DNA of 64,000 nt from Acipenser ruthenus (lineage: Eukaryota; Chordata; Actinopteri; Acipenseriformes; Acipenseridae): assembly GCF_902713425.1 (NCBI RefSeq), contig NC_081198.1, forward strand, positions 7,228,492 to 7,292,491, given 5' to 3'. The notes beneath the pieces are model-generated. The model saw only the letters and a program-made list of their open reading frames with translations, was not told where the DNA came from and ran no database searches. Every line of letters starts with the position of its first letter. Positions within the stretch are counted from its first letter, which is position 1. Of the stretch, positions 37,753 to 48,336 are shown one piece after another. The position numbers were made by a program, and so were the translations under genes.

Positions 37753-38002
37753 ACCAGGGGTCACAAATGGAGATTAAATAAAGGGGCATTCAGAACGGAA
37801 AATAGGAGGCACTTTTTTTTTTTACAGAGAATTGTGAGGGTCTGGAACCAACTCCCCAGTAATGTTGTTGAAGCTGACACCCTGGGATCCTTCAAGAAGC
37901 TGCTTGATGAGATTCCAGGATCAATAAGCTACTAAAAACCAAACGAGCAAGATGGGCCGAGTGGCCTCCTCTCGTTTGTAAACTTTCTTATGTTCTTATA
38001 TT
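37753..38002 (+). mobile_element. L2/CR1-type LINE 3' end, second copy
   Basis: Close relative of the copy at 36559-36812, starting at nearly the same internal point (ACCAGGGGTCACAAATGGAG) and ending in CTTATGTTCTTATATT. A T-run expansion near 37815 and several substitutions distinguish it. Confidence 0.85.
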
Positions 38003-38166
38003 TCTGTTGTTATGCGTGCAAACCTCCTAATTCAAAGAAGAACCGAACTGGGCAAACTGTTGAAGCACCAAAAGGACGGAGCTGAAGCGATTGGGAAAAA
38101 AACTACATCCATCCCAGTGCAAAACATGACAAACAAATCTAGGAATGACCTGCCGATATGGAGACA

Positions 38167-38168
<2 letters not shown>

Positions 38169-38248
<80 letters not shown>
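38169..38248. repeat. (TA)n microsatellite
   Basis: About 80 bp of pure AT dinucleotide. Confidence 0.97.
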
Positions 38249-38250
<2 letters not shown>

Positions 38251-38841
38251 TTGAGACTAGCGTTGGTTACTGGAATTACTATAGCAATCTGCATATGTAG
38301 AGGTATTTCTAGATGCGAGTCAAATATCGTGCACGCAGGTCTATTTTCTTATGAGAATAAATAAAATCAACCAACATGTTTAATGTTCTCGTTTTACAGC
38401 AACAGAACCAAGCCTGTTAACTTTTTTCCCATAGGCAACCAATCATACAGGCACTGAAAGAAAAATACGGGGCTTATTTTGAAAGTGCAAAAATCCAGCC
38501 ATGTTAGAAGAAAAAGAGCTTAGCTCAACACTTCACTGACTTTAAATGGGGTCAAAGTGTCGCTGCTATAGGGCAAGAAATGGGGTCAAAGTGTCACTGC
38601 TATAGGGCAATACCTTCGACAAACTTTTAACCAGCCTGTACGAACCGAAATTAAAATAGTAACCTACATACCATAACCACCAGAGGGCGCAAAGTTTTCA
38701 TTTGACAGCCTTGAGAGGCAAAACATACACATTACCTGTAGAATACTAATTCATTGATTACATAGTGTTAAATAAAATGATGTTATTATGTTGTTGTTGT
38801 TGTTGTTGTTGTTGTGTGTGTGTGTGTTTAATGGTCTCAAT

Positions 38842-38883
38842 CCTACAATTCTAGGTGATGCAAAACTTTGGGCCATAGCTGTA
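38842..38883. mobile_element. Tc1-type MITE end fragment
   Basis: GATGCAAAACTTTGGGCCAT-AGCTGTA is the right terminus of the same family as the MITE at 38922-39236. It follows a (TTG)n(TG)n run and has no matching left end. Confidence 0.6.
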
Positions 38884-38921
38884 GAGTAGTGAGCCGTTAC
38901 CTCACATGAAACTAAAACAAG

Positions 38922-39236
38922 AAGTAGCCAGAAGTTTTGCATCAACTAAAAAAAAAACCCCGATATGAACATTATATCTATTATTTAACATCATGTAATC
39001 AAGGGAACTACAAAATGCTATCGCAAAAGTCTAGCGGAAGTCATAATAGTAGTACAGTGTTTCATTTTAAATTTCAAAATGTTACATTTTTCAATTTTTG
39101 CCAGTTTTTCTTTAAGTGCTGTATATGGGAAACTACAAAGCGGTATGCAATTCTATATGTTAATGTAACATTATTCAACAGGTTTCATTCGAATTGAAGC
39201 AAAATTATAGATGCAAAACTTTTGGCCACAGCTGTA
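38922..39236. mobile_element. Tc1-type MITE, about 0.3 kb
   Basis: Left end AGTAGCCAGAAGTTTTGCAT and right end ATGCAAAACTTTTGGCCACA-GCTGTA are inverted relatives. The interior is AT-rich without coding capacity. The fragments at 13656-13765 and 38842-38883 share its terminal sequence. Confidence 0.65.
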
Positions 39237-39705
39237 CATATAGGATCAAATCCATAAGAAACAACACAAAAGTGCCTAACTTTTTAAATAGCTTTTTATT
39301 TTTTTTAAATATACTGTATAATCAAGAATGTATACTCCTCTTGTACGGGTAAAATACTGTTTATAATGTTACAATATGGTACAGTTTAGCTGCACTACAA
39401 AACATTTAAGTTGCAATGTAAGATTAATAAAAAATAAATATAACATTAAACTGTAGGTGCAGCCTAACTATACTGTTGCTTGATTCATTCACTGCACGTT
39501 TTCAATGCATTTGTATTATAAGGACAAACTGCGCAACGTTTAATATGCTTTTTTATTTGTTTGTTTACTTGTTTACCATTAGTCCTGTCAAATGTAAACT
39601 ATTGTAAAAGTGAAAATAAAAGTAAATATTGTTACTTTACGTAGTTAAAAGGGCGTGAACAGCACTGACTGTAGTGTAGGATACGTGTCCGTGAACGGTC
39701 TGGAG

Positions 39706-39716
39706 TATTTATAAAT
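39706..39716 (+). promoter_or_regulatory. Candidate TATA-like element of the LRR gene
   Basis: TATTTATAAAT lies about 160 bp upstream of the proposed ATG, in a locally GC-richer interval (39650-39890) that stands out from the AT-rich surroundings. The distance allows a 5' UTR of about 130 bp. Position and motif only; the transcription start is unknown. Confidence 0.3.
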
Positions 39717-39873
39717 TGAATGAAACCTGAAATTCCACATTCCTCGTCCTTTCAAATATCACATGACACACCCACCCGAGGGAGAGTGAGCATATGGAGT
39801 GGGAATTGGCTTGTGCATAGTAACAGCGGCTTCCGAGCAACAAGTCACAAACGCCAGGAAACCGTTTTAAATC

Positions 39874-39886
39874 ATGGCATCAGAAG
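39874..39886 (+). CDS. LRR gene exon 1 (start codon exon)
   Basis: Strong Kozak context (A at -3, G at +4), four codons plus one base, then the consensus donor gtaaga. Spliced to 45859 it reads MASEGQSSRTMLPW, in frame with the long ORF. It is supported by frame, donor and promoter-like surroundings, not by homology; translation could also start at the exon 2 Met at 45876. Confidence 0.6.
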
Positions 39887-42800
39887 GTAAGACTTTCTTT
39901 TAAAACAAATACAGGGTTTTCTAATTTAAATCTGCACAGGTTGTTGGAAATGTACCAAGGCGATCATGTAGACTGCAGTACAGTAAGCATCCGTCGTTCT
40001 TAAATAGAACTCGAAATTGGTATTAGTACGCAGTGAAACGTTTCGTTTTTCCTTTCTAATTTGTTTAGACTACTACGGCTACCTTTTTTCTATTTAGCCT
40101 ACGTTTTTAAAATATATATGACCGTATCTGTCTTTCGAATAGTGACAACTCACCTGCAATATTATTCTGCTCTGCTATATTGATACGTCGATTTAAATGA
40201 TTTTTAAAAATCATTTTTTTCTGTGTTTAACAGATTAAACTCGGTTAATTTGTAAAACTTGAAACACTTTAAAATCACCGTAGAATAAATGTTACAAATA
40301 CAAAATAATATGTCTTTCAGTGAACCCAAATTTGTAGATTCGTTTATTGCATTCAGCAGCACTGGACTTGCTGAAGATCCCTGTCACGGTGCGTTTTCAA
40401 AGGCATGACTTCTTTAACTGTGTAAAGTGGGCCAAACCACCGACCTAGAATAGTTTGAATCAAAATGAACAAAGTTTGAGAAATCCATGTTAAACTTTTT
40501 TTTAAACATAAATTAAAAAAATTTAAACCTACTGGACAGGCTGTAAAACGTGAAAAACACTGCATTGTTGTGTAGTGAGATCATCTCCATAATATACAGT
40601 GCATGCAAACAGCAAGCCATTGCTGCAAGGGCAACTTCCTCAAAGTTTTCCCAGAACTGTACTATACTAAATATATTTCAAATACAATTGATCAAATGAA
40701 TGACCTCCTTCTGATGGGTGAGCTGTGCACACAGTGCATTGCCCAGGAAAAAGCTTTTCCAGCACCTACAACAGGGACTCTAAACGCTGGATCAACCTGC
40801 CCTCAGCTAGTCTGTGTGTTCCATTAGGGACAACAGTGTTTAAGTTTTAAAATGTAACCAAACTGTAGTGCACGTAATTCCGGAGTGTGTTCTCATTTTA
40901 ATATGTGGTTTATATGGGGTATCAAGCAGCTGGCTAATTTGGCCTTGGGGTTATCAACAGCTTTATAAGAAAACATTTCACATGGTACAAAGTTTCCTTT
41001 CTCTTGTGCACTACTGCTCCTACCAGCCAACACCCTTAATTAAACTAATAGAAACACCCTTTTGTGCATACATTGTTGTGAATGTGTCCCTGCTCTTAGC
41101 TATTTTGTATGCTCTCCATTTAGCTTTGGAACCACCTATATTTGAGCATTAAGTTTCATTCTACATATTTCTACACAGATTGATTGATAATCAAGATTGC
41201 TTTTTTTTTAATAATAAATAATCTAACACAGTTCAAAGTCTTCTCTTTGTAAGGATAAACACAAGGGCACTAATACTAAACACAAGTGTCTGAACTGGTT
41301 CATGACACATTCCCTGCACAAGTCTGTCTGTGTGGATGTACTTTATTATCCATGTATGTATGTATGTATCTATTAGGGAGGCTGTGTGGTCCAGTGGTTA
41401 AAGAAAAGGGCTTGTAACCAGGAGGTCCCCGGTTCAAATCCCACCTCAGCCACTGACTCATTGTGTGACCCTGAGCAAGTCACTTAACCTCCTTGTGCTC
41501 TGTCTTTCGGGTGAGACGTAGTTGTAAGTGACTCTGCAGCTGATGCATAACTCACACACCCTAGTCTCTGTAAATCGCCTTGGATAAAGGAGTCTGCTAA
41601 ATAAATAAACAAATAATAATAATCTATGTATGTATGCATGTCTGTCACACTTTACTTATATACAGAATAGATACATGCTTATCCAACAGTGATAAAACTT
41701 GGTTACCGCAAACCTTCAGATCAATGCACCTGACATTCAGGATGCTGGGATTGGATAAAGCAACACATAACCCTAAAGCAGGGGGAACTCATACAGCAGG
41801 GCAACAGAATATTTCTCAATGCTGGATTACCAGGGTGCAGGCATCCTCGATAGGGTAATGCTGTCTCTTACACAGACAAACACACTAGCTGTGCAGCTGG
41901 TAAAACCGGGCACAAGCAAAAGTGGTCAGTGACACACGGTGCCAATGGAGGGTGCACGCAGTACCGTATCGCATGGTTGTGCACTGGTGTTCATACTGGA
42001 GTAGACAATCCTTTATAAACATGCCACATTGGTGTTTCTCGCATGTGGAATTCATTGAGTAACCTCTCTCTCTATTGGAGGTACCAGCATGGGCAAGTTC
42101 TTGTGATAAACACACTCTGTCTGGAGGACAGGATATCAATATGTAGAATAACTCATTTTTTCCACTTGCGAGAAAATAGCTTTTCCTTGCAGGAAACAGG
42201 TTAGGAAGTGGGAGAGTTCCAGGACTATTAGCATATTTCTCTCTCTGACTGTATTGCAGCAATATTACTCCAATTAGATACACCTATGTAGGCAAGCATA
42301 AAGATGAAAGCTCAGATGGGTATTGGCTGGCCATTAAATTGTGTGACAACTTTACTTCACTTGACTATCCTTGTGTTTTATTTCATTAAATCATTGTTGT
42401 GTACATCTGAACTTTGTAACCTATATTATAGACTACTGATGAACATTCTGCCAGTCAGAGTGCCAGTTCCTGACCAACCACATGGAATTCATTTTGACTA
42501 CAAAGTCAATTCAACAGTGACATCACAATTGATGAAATACCTCTTGGACAGACATTCCCCATCTTACATATGTCAATACTTACAGTACTCCTCTTTGAAC
42601 CTGAATGGCATGCTTCATACCCAGTTTTACACCTGGGGAACTTTTCTGGCTACTAGGCCCTTAATTTTGACCAGTTAATTTTGAAATAGGATAGTCTACT
42701 GTCAGATGAGCCTTCACCAACCCAGCACTATTTCAAGTGCAGTGGGATCTTAATCCACAATCTCTTATCTGAAGGATGACATTCACCTACCTGTTTACAC

Positions 42801-45800
42801 CCAAATACATACAGTCAGAGAACAGATCTGCAGAGTATTTTCCATGTGTATACAAATATTTAAGATAAAATAACTCTGTTCTGCACTGTTGCAGCTGTAT
42901 TACAACTGTATAACAGTATTGTTCATCCCGATCACTATGGTAGCCTCCACACATCATGCCAGGAGTGTAGTTGTGTTATGAATGGCCCTTTAGCACAACT
43001 AATAAATAATTACAAAGATGGCTAGAGCTCTTGTTAACAGCTGCTGTGAAAAATGAAACGGTAGACATGCAAAGACAGAAACTATGCTGTGAATAACCTT
43101 CGTTTGAATCAGTGTAAGTGGTCTGTGCATGTTTTTCTTTCAAGCTGCTGGTGCTGGTGTTGGTTTTAGGGCTTCTAGTTTAACACTGCCTCGTTATGTT
43201 GCCTGCTTGCCCTCTAAGTCCTATTTAGGTTTAATGGAAATAATCAGCCCTGTTCATCTGGTGTCCTGGGAGACCAACACCATTTGTTTTGTAGTCACAG
43301 TTGGAAATCCCTCCCAGTTAATGGTCTGCAAACAGACTTTTTCTAAAAGGTACAGCACACCTTTTAAAAGAATACTTTCCAACTTAATTACAGTAGCAAA
43401 GTAGGGTTTTGGAGAAAGAGAAGCATTTTTTGTTGCATTTATTAAGCAATAAAACAATGTATAGTAATTGTTTGGAATTATTGTATTGTTATTTTATTGA
43501 TTAAGGTCTACTTGGGTCTCTCTTTGTATTAGTGCTGCACTATTGAGATGTACCTGTCCTGGAGGGAATAGAACAGTGAATACAAGTGAAAGTCAATTAC
43601 AAGTCACCTGATACGGAGATCTTACTTACATGTAGTCTTGCATTACACTGCACTTGTAATATAACAAACAAGTACCGTACGTCATGTTAATTGTGTCCAA
43701 AACACTGATTGAATGGATCATGTGTGTGTGTGTGTGTGTTTGTGTGTGGGTGGGGTGCTACCTTCACAGGAAGCCACAGTTAAACTGGCTTACCCGGTTT
43801 AAATGACAAACTTTGGAGCTCAGCGATTGGCGCTCTCATTGCACAACAGACTGAATAATTTTCATAATTAACTTTGGGCTTATTTAGTCACACAGGAAAA
43901 TAGTTAATAATTGATGTTAGTAATAAACCTAGGTGTGTTAAATTAAGCTCAAAATAAACTTTGGAATGGGTCAGACCTCTGATCTCAATCCCTGTTGTGT
44001 GGAAATGCAGCATAATTCCTCTCGTGCCGTGCTCCTGAATGATGTTTATAGGTAGCCCTTGAGGCCAAGTCTGGTTGACGTCATTACCACCCTAGCACAG
44101 GAAAGGGAGTGTAGAGTAGGAACTCCTGTTGAGATGAAAATAAAATTCATAGAGGTGGTGTGTGTTTCAAGCAGAAATGATTGAACAGATCATGTGTTGT
44201 TTTTTTATTTAAGGTACAGCACCTTATCTTGTACACCAAACAATATGCGATTACAAAGGTTTTTGGTAGCCTGGTTGCCTGTTTACATCTACATTGAAAT
44301 AGAAAAACGATATGAATATCAATTGCATAGGTATCATTTCATTTGTAGTTGAATCACTATATATGCTGCTGTTGACATGCTGATCCACCAGCCCTCAACA
44401 GGGCAGCAGCAGCCGCCTTTCAGCAGGAACACTGGGCTATTGTTTCCTAACAGGGCAGGATTTCCTCTGAGCTGGGAGTAGTCTAGGTGGGGACTGAACT
44501 CACAAACCCAAGTCTAAAGAGTTCCTATAATAACAGTGTGTCAGGAGGGAGGTAGGTTCTGCTGTTGGAGACCTGCTCACCGTACAGGTACTAGGTTTGG
44601 CCTGTGTGAGCACTTGAGCTACACTTGTTAAAAGGGGCGTTGAACAGCAATAATTATTATTATTATTAAATTTCTTAGCAGACGCCCTTGTCCAGGGCGA
44701 CTTACAATTATTACAAGATATCACATTATTTTTACATACAATTACCCATTTATACAGCTGGTTTTTACTGGAGCAATCTAGGTAAAGTACCTTGCTCAAC
44801 GGTACAGTGGCAGTGTCCCCCACCGGGGATTGAACCCACAACCCTCCGGTCAGGAGTCCAGAGCCCTAACCACTACTCCACACTGCTACCCTAAAAAATC
44901 TAATAACTAATACAACAAAGCGAATGTCTTGGTTTTGTAAACACTTGTTTTGTTTTATATGGAGGAAATATACTGTAACAGGTAATGCTGGAACTTTAAC
45001 TATTTAACTGTATGAGGAAATTGTACTTTTTTTTTTTTTTTACATTACATCATTTTTTGATTTCTGAGCAATATTAAACATAATGAAAAAAATAATCTAT
45101 TTAAAAAACAAAATCAATCTTGAATGATTTATTAGTCCCATATATATAGGAATTACATAAATAGCCCCCCCCCCCCCAAAGTACCCCTAAACATTCAGTA
45201 AAATAAAAACTTCTGCATTACAGTTCTAAAGTTCTGTAATTTGTCAAAGTTGAACTGAATTGTATTCTTTGATGATTTTCAAAGTTTGGTATATGGCATG
45301 TTTAATTACAGTATTTCATTACCTTAACTAAGTGTGTGTGTTAACTTTATTATATACATTATTAAAAGGTACAGTAATTGTTATTAATACCTGTTTGATT
45401 ATCCATACAAATCGATTATGCGAACTAGTGTTAGTTTGGATAATTGACTCTCTACTGTATATCTGTTTTGATCTTTAAATCACATTTTTAAGGTTGGGTT
45501 GATTTCTCAATGAATCACATTCAACATCCTACTGTAGCTCCCTGTCCTCTAGCTAAAGACAATATCCAATTTAAGTGTGCTATTCTTTTGGTTTTATTTG
45601 ATTTATTGGGCATCATTGATCTACCAGCTTTTATTTATTACCTGTATGTACTTTCCTATAATATAATTGGCATGTTAGCATGTCCTGCTTAACTACTGAC
45701 TACTGACTGACTGAGTATATATAGTATCTTGTCAAATGCTGTATAACAGCAGCCAGAAATCATCTACCAAATCAACGCCAGTTTCTCTTTGTAGAGTATG

Positions 45801-47081
45801 AATATTTGTTGTGTAATTTTTTTTAACTAATTAATTGCTCTTTCTTCCCTGTCTCCAGGTCAGTCTTCAAGGACGATGCTACCCTGGTGTTTCTTGCTCC
45901 TGTTGGCTGTCGCTGGTGTGGAAGGTGATGGGTGTAGGTGCCTGCAAGCGAATAATTTCAGCACGTTTAACTCTAGCCTGAATGTTGGGAGCTGCTGCTT
46001 AAATTTCTCTGGATCTGTAATTGGCACTCTACATTGGAGTGGCTTTGCTAGAATGAGGGATCTGAAGATATTGGACCTCTCTGCCAGCAGCATTGTCAAG
46101 GTCGTGGAAGCCAATGCCTACGAGAACCATCTAGAGGTCCTTTATCTGAATAGCAACCAGATAGGCCAGCTGCCTGGGACTTTCCTGGCCAATGCACCCA
46201 GCCTGAAGATCCTCCATCTGGAAAACAACAAGCTACAAAAGCTGCCAGATACCTTCTTGCAGGCTTCCACCCAACTTGAGGAGCTCCACCTTAACTCGAA
46301 TTATTTATCCTCTGTGCCCCCGAGGGTCTTCAAGCTAGGGATACGAACAATAGAGCTCTCCAACAACACCTTGGAATGCACATGCGCCTTTGTTGAAGAG
46401 TTAAAAGAAGGAGTTGCCAATGTAAGCGTGCTGGACAATCTGACATGCACCACTCCCGGGCACCTCCAGGGCAGGAGTGTGTGGTCTTTGCAGAAGTCGG
46501 AGCTGTGCAGATCTCACAGGCTGACGGTACTCTTCATTCTGATGGCCCTGGGCTTAATCCTAGCCCTGATGCTGTGCTGTTACTGCAGGAAAAAGAGGTG
46601 CAAGCAAGCCTCCTTGGACCTTGCCAAGCATGAGAGCCAGCTAGTGACCGTGGACCGGAACGGGGTCAAGGGGCTCCTGGACAGCCACCACTACACACCC
46701 TGCGAGGCGGTGCTGCCCGACGTGGGGGAGAAGAACGTTCTCCTCAAGAACCAGATCATGTTCAGGCCCTCCACCGCCCTGCTGGGCAGCAGCCGGGACC
46801 TTTACGAGGAAGTGGAGATCAAACTGGACACCTCAATGGATTCCCTGCCCCAGACAGTAGAGGAGGCCAATCCGAACTTGACAAGCATAGACTGCGAGGA
46901 GGAGCCAGCGGAAGAGAGCAAACCAGACATGGAAACTGTGAGCGTCACAGAGGTCCTGAAGGATTCGACCGATCGGGAAAAGATGTATCTCACCCAGTCC
47001 ACAGACTACTACAATCTGGTGCCAGACATTGATCTAGATGACTCTGATCATTACGAATACGAAAGTGTGGACCTGTCCTGA
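39874..47081 (+). CDS. Type I LRR transmembrane protein, two coding exons, 411 aa
   Basis: I do not recognise the ortholog. Exon 1 (39874-39886) contributes ATG GCA TCA GAA G and exon 2 (45859-47081) the rest; the junction keeps frame. Numbering from the second Met (45876): signal peptide about 1-17 (MLPWCFLLLLAVAGVEG), a Cys-containing N-terminal region, four LRRs at about 62-155 (for example LEVLYLNSNQIGQLP, LKILHLENNKLQKLP, LEELHLNSNYLSSVP), a Cys-rich C-terminal cap at about 166-211 (LECTCAF...LTC...SELC), a transmembrane helix at about 216-236 and a cytoplasmic tail of about 165 residues. Six N-glycosylation sequons precede the membrane segment. The tail is acidic and ends with YEEV, YNLV and YESV, SH2-type or endocytic motifs. 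A surface receptor or adhesion role is inference. Confidence 0.85.
41376..41623 (+). mobile_element. CORE-SINE, tRNA-derived, with L2-like tail
   Basis: Full-length + copy of the family at 13226-13471: tRNA-like head (GGCTGTGTGGTCCAGTGGTT), B box GGTTCAAATCC, CORE GTGTGACCCTGAGCAAGTCA, L2-like tail and an AAT run. TATGTATGTAT-like sequence on both sides may be the target duplication. Confidence 0.9.
44650..44892 (-). mobile_element. tRNA-derived SINE, different family, L2-like tail
   Basis: On the minus strand: head GGTAGCAGTGTGGAGTAGTG with B box GGTTCAATCCCC, a body unlike the CORE-SINE copies except GAGCAAGGTACTTTACC, and tail TTGTAAGTCGCCCTGGACAA-GGGCGTCTGCTAAG plus (AAT)n. The tail is the same type as the fragment at 26474-26543. 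Confidence 0.8.
45859..47081 (+). CDS. LRR gene exon 2 (main coding exon)
   Basis: Acceptor ccctgtctccag. A single uninterrupted frame from 45859 to the TGA at 47079-47081 encodes the signal peptide, LRRs, transmembrane helix and tail. GC content is clearly higher than in flanking DNA, as expected for coding sequence. Having almost the whole protein in one exon is typical of small LRR membrane proteins. Confidence 0.93.
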
Positions 47082-48336
47082 AAGGAATTTGATAAGAATT
47101 GAATGATGATGTTGTGACTGTGGAAGTTGAAAGCTGGATTAAAATTAAGAATTCAGGAAGTTTTGGTTTCAAATCCAACCTCTTGAAAAAGGAAGTATTT
47201 ATAAATAACCAGCTTTGAGACTTGAGTGCATGCAAAGAACCATTAAGGAGACAAGGATGTGGAATCTTAATCATGCAATCCCAAGCAACAGAAAAAAAAT
47301 CCTTCTAAAATTAAAAACATTTCCTAACCACAGGGTTAGAACATAAGAACATAAGAAAGTTTACAAACGAGAGAAGGCCATTCAGCCCATCTTGCTCGTT
47401 TGGTTGTTAGTAGCTTATTGATCCCAGAATCTCATCAAGCAGCTTCTTGAAGGATCCCAGGGTGTCAGCTTCAACAACATTACTGGGGAGTTGATTCCAG
47501 ACCCTCACAATTCTCTGTAAGGAAGAGACACTTTGGTTTGCCAAATTCTGATCTGGAGACATTTTCTCAATGCATTTCCTACGGACATCCATAGCCTTAA
47601 GTGAATTGGGCTGGATGATAACACCTTGTTTCCACACCACATAGGAAATGTTCTCTGGCTTTTTACAACAGGCAGCTGGGTCCAGTGCACTCCAGTAGGA
47701 GGTCAGGAAGCTGGAAGATTCCAGTTTCAGCTATCAGCATTAGACTGTTTTGCCCTGGGGAAAAAACTGTAGTTTGAGTTGTCAGGAATTCAGACCTGAA
47801 AAGGTGCTTACGAATGGTCTTCTGAAGACCTCCATACCAGTTAAGTTGAAATACTTTATAGGCGTGCCTTAATTACTTCATGCTCAAACCAGAAGGTGCC
47901 TTTGGCAACAAGTCACATTTTGTTGTCAGATCATTGGTTACAGTTTCAAGCTCAGCCACTGCCTAACAAGGATCACTTTACCCTCACAAACACACACACG
48001 CCCACACTGGAAATTTGATATGACTATCAGAGCCAGTTGCAAACCAGTTGATGTAATCTGGGAAGATTTGATCGCTTTCTTTGTATGTCAAATCTACCTG
48101 CAGAAACAGTGGGCCTATTCATGGAACTATTTTTAGAGATTGCTTTTAAACATTCTTAACATTTCATTTAAATCAGTATAAAATTGCCTTGTGTAACATT
48201 ACTGAAGCACAGGTTGTTGAACTGGGAAAACAGGTTGTTGAAAGTGCTACATGTATAAATTGTTTTAACGTTCAAATTGCTTCGAGAAAAGTGTATTTAT
48301 ATTTATAAAAGCTTTTTTTTTAATGAAACAAATAAA
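47082..48336 (+). other. 3' UTR of the LRR gene with antisense LINE end
   Basis: No coding sequence after the TGA. The first good AATAAA is at 48331-48336, which would give a 1.25-kb 3' UTR containing the antisense LINE end at 47339-47640. An earlier cryptic site cannot be ruled out. Confidence 0.5.
47339..47640 (-). mobile_element. L2/CR1-type LINE 3' end, third copy
   Basis: Minus-strand copy of the LINE at 36559-36812. It encodes RIVRVWNQLPSNVVEADTLG-SFKKLLDEILGSISY and ends in repeated TTATGTTC. It extends a little further 5' than the other two, with diverged sequence. Confidence 0.85.

Larger units (their letters stand above)
39887..45858 (+). other. Intron of the LRR gene
   Basis: About 6 kb non-coding. 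It contains a CORE-SINE (41376-41623), a second tRNA SINE (44650-44892) and a (GT)n-like run at about 43720-43750. No other gene is supported. Confidence 0.6.
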
